Shown here: piece by piece, positions 43,901-51,668 of the stretch | Layout: the number at the start of each line of letters is the position of its first letter | Numbering within the stretch: the stretch's first letter is position 1 | NCBI GenBank assembly: GCA_023401595.1 | Contig: JAEXDQ010000037.1 | Location: 1-64,000 of the forward strand | Length of the DNA: 64,000 nucleotides | Reading direction: 5' to 3' | Origin: Spirochaetota bacterium | GTDB taxonomy: Bacteria; Spirochaetota; Spirochaetia; Sphaerochaetales; Sphaerochaetaceae | Notes under the pieces: model-generated | The model's database searches: none | What the model was told of the DNA's origin: nothing | The model's input: only the letters and a program-made list of their open reading frames with translations | Program-made: the position numbers and the translations under genes

Positions 43901-44320
43901 AAAGTGCTGGATGTGCGCCGATGGTTCATTTTCGCCGCGGAGGAGTATGACGTATCCACCGGCGACCAGCTTCGCTACTACCAGGACAGCGCCGGCATTT
44001 CCGGCGGTCAGAAGGCGAAGCTCGCCTATACGATTTTCGCCGCGGCGATCGCCAAGCAGTTCGACGTATTCAGCGACGACGGCGCCTCGCGTTCATTCCG
44101 GTTCGTCTTGATCGACGAGGCGTTCAGCAAGATCGACGATGAAAACAGCCGGTATGCGATGCAGTTGTTCAGTCAGCTCAACTTGCAGCTGATGGTGATC
44201 ACCCCGTTGGACAAGGGCAATCTGGTGCTTCCGTTCATCAAGACGGTGCATGTCACCGAATGCCCTGACGGCAAGAGGTCGCAGATCGTCAGCGTGAAGG
44301 TGGAGGATTTCGATGGTTAA
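40916..44320 (+). CDS. jetC: Wadjet subunit JetC, SMC/MukB-like ATPase
   Basis: 1134 aa. N-terminal Walker A is GSNGSGKTT (residues 48-56), preceded by the FELYNWGTFD strand. Two long coiled-coil arms flank a hinge near 480-620. The C-terminal head has the ABC signature ISGGQKAKLAY near 1028 and Walker B FVLIDEAFSKID near 1064. JetC dimers extrude DNA loops and, with JetA and JetB, recognise small circular DNA. The ATG at 40916 has GGAGGT 5 nt upstream and lies inside the end of jetB; a much longer in-frame extension overlaps jetB and is not coding. Confidence 0.95.
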   Translation: MQNDFLFDDLIEKTGYRLSVFELYNWGTFDNHILHMELGGENSLLTGSNGSGKTTIVDAILTLLVPTEYVSYNISSGKDGRDGRTMDSYVRGAWSTHKGDDQFSASKDYLREKATHSILLGTFINAGAEKPITLLQIHYYNQSGTLQHLYALFDQEVTIRQLQTTAGVFNPTNLKAFKAALSECFGQGIQFFETFRSYSKVFGERVGFRSREKALKIFSKTVGMKDLTNLNEFIRYHMLDEVDFESEFKKLSESYDNLHNTQIEIEKDDEQIRQLRRILSEGQRFGEKTLEYDTAKKDQDFCEIWKAWQSKSFLEFEIGNCQAERSLVVGELTEKQLAQESQEARKDELRDQLNQNEQYRQLEAKRNTLGAKQLLLQERRSTREFYAARARKIDLQVPFDTGGFEANLFSLASRQNALEDKNDGLQENINVSTMTRQDLESQLSITEEQLQALAGRDSNIPLSYLQERNRLCEWLGIEETELPFAGELMQVKEEYEAQRKSIELLLHDFALTLLIPHSLRNKVSQYLWANQVKVPVAYVAIPKEQFLPADEEDESLFCNTIEIKEGHPYSSWVLSYLQQAYRHIHAQSLDELLHAELAYSERQLTRDGIYFKAYAVPRKNSDIYVLGWDTARKREQLVVDKDNLVNAMDELDKAIREDSREISRNKEKIEAIIEIRTVRTYETIDTRSPEAEIEELNAQIAELESGLGDYDALRRQLQQVDASIRELKARCEHLVSERGRIDGRLSQYEATLKYRTELLKDIDISTRRQEFTDFSERYELSNVWSNLDNLDEAAERIRKSLDDRIQRTLAEINDSKERCINLMSSFCKPGQDTLTKYPNWTSNLLELGTENFSMQDIPSFRKVYDHLQQDDLPRHKEEFANYRTSLIGKDVISFNRTLMNWQRTIDENIIDLNTSLQRINYSQDPVTQAKTHIRIRKQQNADDMVRNLKALLRAAMPNPTAESNLTIQQKLDVQNKFFKQVEALLSFLRQDDVRQKVLDVRRWFIFAAEEYDVSTGDQLRYYQDSAGISGGQKAKLAYTIFAAAIAKQFDVFSDDGASRSFRFVLIDEAFSKIDDENSRYAMQLFSQLNLQLMVITPLDKGNLVLPFIKTVHVTECPDGKRSQIVSVKVEDFDG

Positions 44321-45533
44321 CGTTAGCGGGCTTCGCGAGAAAGCGACGCATAAAGCACCGCAAGCCCTTGACGCCCTGCTTGACCAGACTCCAGTATCGG
44401 CGATGAACAGCTGTACGCTTTTTCCATGGTCCGTCCCCTGCGACAAGGGAAACTACAACGACGAAGGGTGGCATGCGGAAATCGGAGCGTTGGAACAGCA
44501 TTGCAAAGCGGTTCTCGGCTATGGATACCGCCTCGTCTATGGACAAGCGCGCAATACGCGCTGGCAAGGCCAGGTACCAAATCTAGAACAGATTGTTTTC
44601 GATACCGCCGAAGACCTGTTCCGTTTCATTGCCAAATATGACGAAGCGACGTTCCTGCTGACAGTGGCGGATAATGCGGCTAAAACGCTGAGTGGCCTGA
44701 AGATCCCACTTGTCAGCCAAAAGCCCTGGGTTCAATGGCTTAAGGCGAACAAAACGGTCATCATGAACAACCGATCCGGCGACTTCTGGAAAGGCGTCCT
44801 TGACCTTGCCGCATACCTAGCGGCGAATCCCGACAGCGGCCTGTTTCCTAGGGAGTTGCCCGTCTCCGTGGACACCAAGTTCTTAGAATCCAACTGCATG
44901 CTTGTGCTGAGCCTTGTCAACTCGCTACGGTCGGATATCCCCATTCTTTCCGACAAAAGCTTGACCTGGCCCCACCGTCTCGGCCTGAGAACGAAAGAGG
45001 ACATGATACATCTCCGGCTTCCAGTCCATGCTGACTTAATGGTACAAAACACCATATGCTCACGGATGAACCACATCATCATACCCAAAGAAGCCTTCAT
45101 TTCTTTCTCGTATCCTTCTGTACGACGGGTCTTCATCATTGAAAATGAAACACTTTTCTTGACTTTCCCACTATCGGACGGAGAACTTGCAATCTATAAA
45201 GGAGGGTTCGCGATTACAGCTCTGGCTGGCGCCCAGTGGCTTTCATTTTGCGACCTCTTCTATTTTTCCGATATCGATGAACATGGTTTTGCCATGCTCG
45301 ACATAATGCGGGGAATGTATCCTGGAACAAAGAACTTCTGCATGGACGAACAGACGTACAAACACTTCTCCGAATATCGCGTACAGGGAAAAACCTTTAC
45401 AGGTGATTATGAACGGCTTACAGATTCTGAGATTGCGACACTGAAACGGATTAAGGCCGACATCGGATACGGAAGGCTTGAACAGGAACATATCGACCTC
45501 GGTTACATTGAACAGAGAAAACGGGACTTGTAG
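44313..45533 (+). CDS. jetD: Wadjet nuclease subunit JetD (DUF3322/DUF2220, Toprim-like)
   Basis: 406 aa. The N-terminal DUF3322 part carries the VSQKPWVQWLKANKTVI block. The C-terminal DUF2220 Toprim-like domain has the acidic residues of IIENETLFLTFP (near residue 275) and YFSDIDEHGFAMLDIMR (near 320), matching the metal-binding Glu and DxD of topoisomerase-VI-type cleavage domains. JetD cuts the plasmid once the Jet complex has reeled it in. All key residues appear present, so the system looks functional. It overlaps jetC by 8 bp. The DNA becomes AT-richer in its last third. Confidence 0.92.
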   Translation: MVNVSGLREKATHKAPQALDALLDQTPVSAMNSCTLFPWSVPCDKGNYNDEGWHAEIGALEQHCKAVLGYGYRLVYGQARNTRWQGQVPNLEQIVFDTAEDLFRFIAKYDEATFLLTVADNAAKTLSGLKIPLVSQKPWVQWLKANKTVIMNNRSGDFWKGVLDLAAYLAANPDSGLFPRELPVSVDTKFLESNCMLVLSLVNSLRSDIPILSDKSLTWPHRLGLRTKEDMIHLRLPVHADLMVQNTICSRMNHIIIPKEAFISFSYPSVRRVFIIENETLFLTFPLSDGELAIYKGGFAITALAGAQWLSFCDLFYFSDIDEHGFAMLDIMRGMYPGTKNFCMDEQTYKHFSEYRVQGKTFTGDYERLTDSEIATLKRIKADIGYGRLEQEHIDLGYIEQRKRDL

Positions 45534-45583
45534 GCTGCCCGCAGACTATTCCAAGTGACAATAGGATGAAATCGATCACCACT

Positions 45584-45617
45584 ACTATCAAAATAATAAT
45601 ATAACTCTATTGATAGT
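45584..45617. promoter_or_regulatory. Inverted repeat upstream of the kinase/HTH cassette
   Basis: ACTATCAA (45584-45591) and TTGATAGT (45610-45617) form a perfect 8-bp inverted repeat spaced by 18 bp of AT-rich DNA, ending 40 bp before the kinase ATG. The right arm is part of the 16-bp direct repeat that recurs after the cassette. Confidence 0.6.
45601..45616 (+). repeat. Left copy of a 16-bp direct repeat bracketing the kinase/HTH cassette
   Basis: ATAACTCTATTGATAG matches ATAACCCTATTGATAG at 47317-47332 in 15 of 16 positions. It lies between jetD and the kinase gene. Confidence 0.7.
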
Positions 45618-45657
45618 TTCAAGAAACCACGATAGTCTATGTTATGAGGTACAGAAC

Positions 45658-46521
45658 ATGGATTTTTCAAGTTTTCCACAACTGAATACTTATTATGGAG
45701 GTTCCGAGAAGAAACTTGCGATTTTGATTGGAGAATCTAGTTATATGCTGAAGTTTCAGAAAAAGACCCCTTTCGGGTTCAGAAACAACCATATATCGGA
45801 ATATCTTGGTTCCCACATTTTCCAAATCCTTGAATTCAATGTGCAAGAAACGTATCTCGGAACATATCATGGACAGCAGGTCGTCGCATGCAAGAACTTC
45901 ATAGGAGCAGATGAACAGTTCGTACCATTCAACGATGTGGGGGAATCGACCCTCGACCAAGATAAAGAATTGTATCAATATTCCTATGCGGATATCATGC
46001 AGATGCTGAAAGACAACTCAAAATTGACGGATGTCAAGGAAACGATAACCTTATTTTGGGAGATGTTCATAGTTGACGCCCTCATCGGTAATTTTGATCG
46101 GCATGGTGGAAACTGGGGGTTTCTAAAAAAAGGCAATAGGTATCGGCTTGCACCCGTATTCGACAATGGTTCCTGTATGTTTCCGCAGATGGTCGATGAA
46201 CAGGAAATGCGCTCCGTCATTGATTCAAGACAAGCCACCGATGATAGGATATTCAAGTTTCCAACTTCTCAAATCAAACTGGATGGTAAAAAAAGTTCGT
46301 ATTACGAAGTTATTTCCAGCCTGGCGTTTCCTGAATGCAACCAAGCCCTGAATACGATTTGCGCACGGACGGATATCGAACGGATCATCGCATTTGTCAT
46401 GGACATGGAGGATATTACGGAACTCCATAAACAATTTTATTGCCATATGCTACGCAACCGATATGAAAAAATTCTGAAGACGGCAAACGACTCGTATCGA
46501 AAACACAAGGAGAACGTATGA
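45658..46521 (+). CDS. Compact HipA/CtkA-like serine/threonine kinase
   Basis: 287 aa. The HipA-type kinase core is visible: YMLKF with the ATP-binding Lys32, the catalytic-loop block IGNFDRHGGNWGF (Asp147, His149, Asn152) and the metal-binding APVFDNG (Asp169). The chain lacks the extra N-terminal domain of full HipA (about 440 aa) and so resembles H. pylori CtkA or the HipT toxin of three-part HipBST systems. Known relatives phosphorylate aminoacyl-tRNA synthetases or other host proteins. Its ATG at 45658 has AGG 8 nt upstream. The stop overlaps the start of the HTH gene (ATGA), a toxin-antitoxin-like coupling. Confidence 0.82.
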   Translation: MDFSSFPQLNTYYGGSEKKLAILIGESSYMLKFQKKTPFGFRNNHISEYLGSHIFQILEFNVQETYLGTYHGQQVVACKNFIGADEQFVPFNDVGESTLDQDKELYQYSYADIMQMLKDNSKLTDVKETITLFWEMFIVDALIGNFDRHGGNWGFLKKGNRYRLAPVFDNGSCMFPQMVDEQEMRSVIDSRQATDDRIFKFPTSQIKLDGKKSSYYEVISSLAFPECNQALNTICARTDIERIIAFVMDMEDITELHKQFYCHMLRNRYEKILKTANDSYRKHKENV

Positions 46522-47309
46522 AGGAACTGCGCACATCCGGTATCATCTGCGTCGATGACAACTACGGCTTTACCTATCAGGTATGCAGAATCGAGTACGT
46601 GTTGTTTGAAGACGAAACATTCAGATATATATTTACCCCGTTCTACAACATTATTGAATTCACTCCCCCAGAAATTTTTCAGGGGATTCCCGGACTCAAC
46701 CTGGATGTAAGAAAATCTGAATATGTCAGAGAAAACAGAACCCCGGTTTTTATTTCGGAACGAACACCAAGTACCAACAGGGAAGATCTCTGGGAACTTC
46801 TTGACGATGTAGGCCTGGAATACCTGAACCCATTGGAATGGTTGATACGTACCCCTTTGCAGTATTCCGGAGATAGCCTGTACGTAGTGAGAAATCCACA
46901 TGACGGCAGCAAGCAAATGATTCATTGCGACAGCATCGATGAGCTGGGAAACAGAAATCAGACAATCATACGGAAATTATTGGAAGTTATCTGCTCCAAC
47001 GCTGATTTTGTATCCAAAGAACTCACGATCAATGATCAGAACCGGAAATATCTATACGAAGTACTCATGCCCCTGTTTGTGAAAAGTGCGAAATATCAGC
47101 GCGAACGTCAAAAACTAGGCATCGGCCATGCCCGTGAAAAGTTCACAGGTAGAAAACCGATTTCAATTGACGCTCCTAAATTGGTAGAAATCATGACTGA
47201 CTATCTCAACGGGAAAATTTCAGTACAGCAGGCCTGCCTAGTCCTGCATGTAAGCGAAGCGACGTTCTATCGACGGCTTCGTGCGTTCAGGAAGAACCAG
47301 GTATCATAA
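46518..47309 (+). CDS. Kinase-partner protein with C-terminal resolvase-type HTH
   Basis: 263 aa, not a recognised named family. The C-terminus (about 208-257) is a helix-turn-helix of the serine-recombinase/Hin type: GRKPISID, then a helix with NGKISVQQACLVLHVSEATFYRRL. The catalytic resolvase domain is absent. The N-terminal about 110 residues are beta-rich, and a block FISERTPSTNREDLWELL has a faint resemblance to the N-terminal domain of HipA. It could therefore combine a HipS-like and a DNA-binding function as an antitoxin or regulator of the kinase. This is inference from arrangement and weak motif similarity. Confidence 0.6.
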   Translation: MKELRTSGIICVDDNYGFTYQVCRIEYVLFEDETFRYIFTPFYNIIEFTPPEIFQGIPGLNLDVRKSEYVRENRTPVFISERTPSTNREDLWELLDDVGLEYLNPLEWLIRTPLQYSGDSLYVVRNPHDGSKQMIHCDSIDELGNRNQTIIRKLLEVICSNADFVSKELTINDQNRKYLYEVLMPLFVKSAKYQRERQKLGIGHAREKFTGRKPISIDAPKLVEIMTDYLNGKISVQQACLVLHVSEATFYRRLRAFRKNQVS

Positions 47310-47316
47310 TGAGAAG

Positions 47317-47332
47317 ATAACCCTATTGATAG
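47317..47332 (+). repeat. Right copy of the 16-bp direct repeat
   Basis: ATAACCCTATTGATAG begins 8 bp after the stop of the HTH gene and differs at one base from the copy at 45601-45616. The two copies enclose exactly the two-gene cassette. Confidence 0.7.
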
Positions 47333-47417
47333 CACCCCAGCGGAAGATATATCAGGAGCCCCCGTCGGCTTCGGATGCACAACCACACACGTCAATGACA
47401 CTTCACCGTGCGTCCCG

Positions 47418-48449
47418 TCAGGCCGGCAACAGACCGGCGATGTCCTCCCGCGTGAATTCCGGCGCAACCGCCGTAAAATCCCGTTGCATCAATTTGCAGT
47501 AGACATCGACCAACGTATCGATATACGGAGTCTCGACGCCATATAGATTGCCCAGCTTGGCGACAGGGACAATGCCGAAGGGGATATCTTCGGTGATGAA
47601 TCTGTACTCGATGTTCCGGGGGCCCTTGCTGTTCGGGTAGTTCAGGTGGATGGCATCGTACAGATTATCGCAATCAGTATTCCATGCGTTGTTCACGATC
47701 TCAAGACAGGACTGTCCGGAAATCCCTATACGGGACATCACGGCCAGACGCTCCCGGTCTATCCGTTCAATATACGAAACGACATGGGAAGTAGCCCCTT
47801 CCCTGTAGAAATAATGCTCGGTCCCCTGTTCGATCTTGGAGAAACCGCAGAGCGCTATCGGCGCATGCAAAACAGGGTTCGAAGTGTCGAGCGACGTCAG
47901 GACAGGAGACGCCTTGGTAAAAAACTGGGGGAATACCGCCTTCAACTCGTTGACGACAACATGAACGGCTCCAGCAGGGAAAGCGGACACCCCCAGACTC
48001 TTTTTTATCTTCTTCAAAACACAATGACCGGCCGCAGGAAGATCCGTCATCAAATGCATTCCCCCTGTTTCCGCGAGGATAATCCCCTTGGCATCCAATT
48101 CCGGACCGAGAATCTGACGGAACTCCAATACCCCCCAATTGCTGTTGAATATCAGTATCCGTTGACCGGACTCCAGCCTTCCAGCGCACCGATGCGCTAT
48201 ATCCTTGTGACCGCTCGCCACAGTGTTCACGAAAATATAGTCCGCTCCGGCGATCGCCTTGTCGAACACTGGCTCGCAGCACGGACGGTATGTGCCGTCA
48301 AGCGCGCCGGCAATGACGATTCCGTCCCGTTCTATCATGGAAAGCTTTTCAGCGTCCCTGTCCCAGCAGACGACCTCCTGTCCCCTGTCCATCAGGTAGC
48401 AAGCAGTCGAATGTCCTGTTCTTCCCATCCCCAAGATCGTGCAACGCAT
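47418..48449 (-). CDS. NAD/NADP octopine/nopaline dehydrogenase family protein
   Basis: 343 aa. An N-terminal Rossmann fold (CTILGMGRTGHSTACYLMDRG, then CWDRDAEK) is joined to a helical C-terminal domain typical of opine dehydrogenases, with DTSNPVLHAPIALCGFSKIEQG and an EHYFYREGATSHVV stretch carrying the expected catalytic-pocket residues. These enzymes couple keto acids and amino acids reductively or run the reverse. The start at 48449 is supported by a GGGGGA element. It lies downstream of TRAP module 2 in the same orientation (about 150 bp gap), so it may process what that module imports. Confidence 0.83.
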   Translation of the reverse strand: MRCTILGMGRTGHSTACYLMDRGQEVVCWDRDAEKLSMIERDGIVIAGALDGTYRPCCEPVFDKAIAGADYIFVNTVASGHKDIAHRCAGRLESGQRILIFNSNWGVLEFRQILGPELDAKGIILAETGGMHLMTDLPAAGHCVLKKIKKSLGVSAFPAGAVHVVVNELKAVFPQFFTKASPVLTSLDTSNPVLHAPIALCGFSKIEQGTEHYFYREGATSHVVSYIERIDRERLAVMSRIGISGQSCLEIVNNAWNTDCDNLYDAIHLNYPNSKGPRNIEYRFITEDIPFGIVPVAKLGNLYGVETPYIDTLVDVYCKLMQRDFTAVAPEFTREDIAGLLPA

Positions 48450-48599
48450 AGCGAATCCCCCGCAAAACATATATTCAGCAATGGAGGACGGCGACGGGCG
48501 AATAAACCAGGAACCATCGCCGAATCCTCCAACCACAAATTCTCCGACCACGGCACATGACCGACTCTCTACAAGCCGATCAGATGCCACCCAGGACCA

Positions 48600-49718
48600 T
48601 CAGTCTTCAAGACCGACCGCAGGTTCAATATCCAGATGCCTGGCGGTATTGATGCTGAAAATCTTCCGTATGGTCTCTTTCTTGACCCCATAGGACAACA
48701 GCAGCTGGACGGCCCATCTGACACCCACTACATGGGGAGGATTATGCACCTGGCCGTAGTCCGTACCGAAAACAAGATGATCCTCGCCTACTTCCTCGAT
48801 AATCTTGGCAGCATAGATCGGGCCCTCCTCATGAATCGGGAAGCAGGTGAATCCCAGCGCGCACAGCATGACCATGACGCCCATGTCGGCATATTCCTTC
48901 ATTTGCTTGATGCTGTGTTTGGAATGGATATGGGTAGGATGAATCAGCTCGCAATGCTTGACCCCCATTTTCCGGGCTTCCTCCATCACGACGACGGAAT
49001 CCTCATACGGATAATGTCCCGAAGCGAGGACTAGGTCGTTGTCGGCGCAGATGCGCATGATTTCCTTGAGCTCCGGCTTCACCTTCCGGTTTCCATCCAG
49101 CAGCTCAATCCCCGCGCCCGGTTCCCAGTTGTCGTTCACCACCCGTTGATGATGGTATGAATCGACCATTGGGAGCCAGACATACTTGAAGCCTGGAAAT
49201 TTGAGACATCGTTCAACAGCTATCGGATTCAATCCCCCTACCGTCTTGTTCAATGTGATACCACCGAAAATCTGAACCGGCGTGACAGGTTCAGGCTGCT
49301 CCGACGCCCATTTCTTCATCATTTTGTCGAGCAACTGATTTCTGGAAGCGGACGGAGTGTGCCAAGTCTTGAATACAACCGCGGCCATACCGGCCTTCGT
49401 ATAGTCAATAGCGACCTCGTCTTCCAACATTAACCGGCCAAAAGGATCGGAACCGCCATGGGCATGGATGTCGATAGCCCCTTTCATGCACCAGTCGACA
49501 TCCTTCGGATCGATCTTCACTCCTGCGACAAACCGCGCGTAGGTGATATTGACCTGCCGGCACCACTGCCGGATCATATAGTCCTGAACCGCTTCCGGCG
49601 TCCCCTCGGGCAAATCCATCCTCGAAAGGCTTTTCAAACGTTGGACACGTTCATCGCTGACAGAGGCGTCCAGGATATCATTCAGGCTGGAATACTCGTT
49701 AAACTGCTTCGTTGACAT
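48600..49718 (-). CDS. Amidohydrolase-like TIM-barrel enzyme (DUF6282-like), module 2
   Basis: 372 aa, homologous along its whole length to the enzyme at 35913-36992. It has the same IDIHAHGGSDPFGR metal motif, KTWHTPSASRN, FGGITLNKTVGGLNPIAVERCLKFPGFKYVWLPMVDSYHH, ASGHYPY, HPTHIHSKHS and FGTDYGQVHNP. Conservation of every His/Asp ligand in both copies indicates two active enzymes with related substrates. It overlaps the TRAP permease gene by 20 bp, so the pair is translationally coupled. Confidence 0.82.
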   Translation of the reverse strand: MSTKQFNEYSSLNDILDASVSDERVQRLKSLSRMDLPEGTPEAVQDYMIRQWCRQVNITYARFVAGVKIDPKDVDWCMKGAIDIHAHGGSDPFGRLMLEDEVAIDYTKAGMAAVVFKTWHTPSASRNQLLDKMMKKWASEQPEPVTPVQIFGGITLNKTVGGLNPIAVERCLKFPGFKYVWLPMVDSYHHQRVVNDNWEPGAGIELLDGNRKVKPELKEIMRICADNDLVLASGHYPYEDSVVVMEEARKMGVKHCELIHPTHIHSKHSIKQMKEYADMGVMVMLCALGFTCFPIHEEGPIYAAKIIEEVGEDHLVFGTDYGQVHNPPHVVGVRWAVQLLLSYGVKKETIRKIFSINTARHLDIEPAVGLED

Positions 49719-51597
49719 TGATCAATTCCTTCTTCTCAATAAATTTTATGACAGGCGTCTTACGCAGCAGGATGCAAAGGATCCCTAGTGCGAAGCCGAT
49801 ATAGTTGACGACCAAAAACGGCACGAACATCAAAATGACCAGCGCATAGCAGACGCACCGCCCGAATCCTGTGACTTCCTTGAACAAATACCCGACCGTC
49901 CCGCTCGCCACGAAGAACAGACCGAACGCGGCGATCAACAGGTTGGGGATGATCTGGGCAACGGGAGCGTCGAGCAAAAAGCTCGGTTCATACATCCAGA
50001 CATACGGCAAGATGAAAGCGATGATCGCATACAGGAACGCCTTGAATCCGACTTTCGGCGCACTGGCCCCTTTGCTGAGCCCAGCGGCCGCATAGGCGGT
50101 CAACGCCACCGGCGGCGTTATGGTCGAAATAATCCCGAAATAGAATACGAACATATGGGAGGCGATAGGGGTGAACCCCATGTTGACCAACGCCGGAGCG
50201 GCGACCACCGCCACTACGATATACACCGCCGCGGCAGGCAGGCCCATTCCGAGAATCAATGACGCGAACATCGTGAACACCAAAGCGACAAATGGATTGC
50301 CACCGCTGATACTGACGATTGAAGACGTGAACCGAACCCCAAGACCCGTCATACTGATAGCCGCTACGACGATACCGGCAGCGGCGCAGGCCGTGGCGAC
50401 GGGAATGACCTGAATGATTCCGTCCTTGAACGCCATCAGGATCTTCTGGACATTCAGCCGGGTACTCGCCTTGAGGAACGAGACTATGACAAGAATGATT
50501 ATCGACCAGAATACGGTACGTTGCGGAGAGTAGTTGTTGAACAGACATATGATCAAGACGAGCAAAGGAATCAGCAGATGACCGGACCGTACCATCGTAG
50601 CCTTTAGCTTCGGCAGCTTGTCGGCGGGCAGGCCCAGGATGTCGTGCTTGGCGGCCTCTTTGTCGACGATCACGAACAGCACCGCATAATACATGATCGC
50701 GGGAATGATGGCGGCTATGCAGATCTCGCCATACGGCATGTTCAGATATTCAGCCATGATGAAGGCCGCGGCGCCCATCATCGGCGGCATGAGCATTCCA
50801 CCGGTCGATGCGACGGCCTCGACCGCGCAGGCGGTCTCCGGTTCATACCCGGCCTGCTTCATCAACGGAATCGTGAACGTGCCGGTCGTCACGACGTTGG
50901 CTATCGGCGAACCCGATATGCACCCCATCAGACCGGAGGAAATGACGGCGGTCTTCGCCGGGCCGCCACGGAACCTTCCTGCGACGCTATAAGCGGCGTC
51001 TATGAAGAATTCTCCCCCACCGGTGACCTGAAGGAACGACCCGAACAGTACGAACAAAACTATGAACGAAGCGCAAGTTCCCAACGATATCCCGAATATG
51101 CCCTCCGTCGTGAACATCATGTACGGCATGACTCTCGCAAAGGAATACCCTTTGTGCAGAAAGATGCCGGGCATGTATGGTCCAAGCCAAAACAGATAGA
51201 TCAATGATACCGACGCCGTAATCGCCATCGCAAGTCCGGTGGTCCTCCTCGTGGCTTCAAGGACGACGAGTATCAGCATGATCCCAAATACATTGTCCAA
51301 TACCCGGAACAAGGGATCCGACGAAGCCAGCAGTTGGCCTCTAGACGGCCAGATGGCGATCACGTATACGGCGGACGCTATCGCACATATCAGGCACAAC
51401 CAATCGTACCATCGCAGCACTTCGCCGTCTTTCTTCGCCGGATATGCGAGAAAAACCAGCACGGCTATCAGCAACCAGTGATAGGTACGCAGAGTCATCG
51501 TGGAGACCGCTGTAATCCCCGCGATCAGATGAAAAACACCGGCAATCACACAGATAGCGATCACTACGGAATTCAGTATTTTTGAATCCTTTTTCAT
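49699..51597 (-). CDS. TRAP transporter permease, 4TM/12TM fusion (module 2)
   Basis: 632 aa, paralogue of the permease at 34039. It has GRFRGGPAKTAVISSGLMGCISGSPIANVVTTG, EAVASTGGMLMPPMMGAAAF, LGMGLPAAAVYIVVA and FYFGIISTITPPVALTAYAAAG. A fused small-subunit region occupies the first 190 residues. The start MKKDSK at 51597 follows a GGAGT element. It works with the TAXI binding protein encoded immediately upstream. Confidence 0.93.
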   Translation of the reverse strand: MKKDSKILNSVVIAICVIAGVFHLIAGITAVSTMTLRTYHWLLIAVLVFLAYPAKKDGEVLRWYDWLCLICAIASAVYVIAIWPSRGQLLASSDPLFRVLDNVFGIMLILVVLEATRRTTGLAMAITASVSLIYLFWLGPYMPGIFLHKGYSFARVMPYMMFTTEGIFGISLGTCASFIVLFVLFGSFLQVTGGGEFFIDAAYSVAGRFRGGPAKTAVISSGLMGCISGSPIANVVTTGTFTIPLMKQAGYEPETACAVEAVASTGGMLMPPMMGAAAFIMAEYLNMPYGEICIAAIIPAIMYYAVLFVIVDKEAAKHDILGLPADKLPKLKATMVRSGHLLIPLLVLIICLFNNYSPQRTVFWSIIILVIVSFLKASTRLNVQKILMAFKDGIIQVIPVATACAAAGIVVAAISMTGLGVRFTSSIVSISGGNPFVALVFTMFASLILGMGLPAAAVYIVVAVVAAPALVNMGFTPIASHMFVFYFGIISTITPPVALTAYAAAGLSKGASAPKVGFKAFLYAIIAFILPYVWMYEPSFLLDAPVAQIIPNLLIAAFGLFFVASGTVGYLFKEVTGFGRCVCYALVILMFVPFLVVNYIGFALGILCILLRKTPVIKFIEKKELINVNEAV

Positions 51598-51668
51598 ACA
51601 CACTCCAAGGAGTCGCCGCATGCACTCCTTCCCGACCTACAGCGGCGACATAATTCAATTTCGACGCA

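Noticed and set aside
46518..47309. Reading the HTH protein as a serine recombinase
   Set aside because: Only the C-terminal HTH is recombinase-like. The N-terminal catalytic domain with its serine and arginine motif is absent, so it is better seen as a DNA-binding partner of the kinase.
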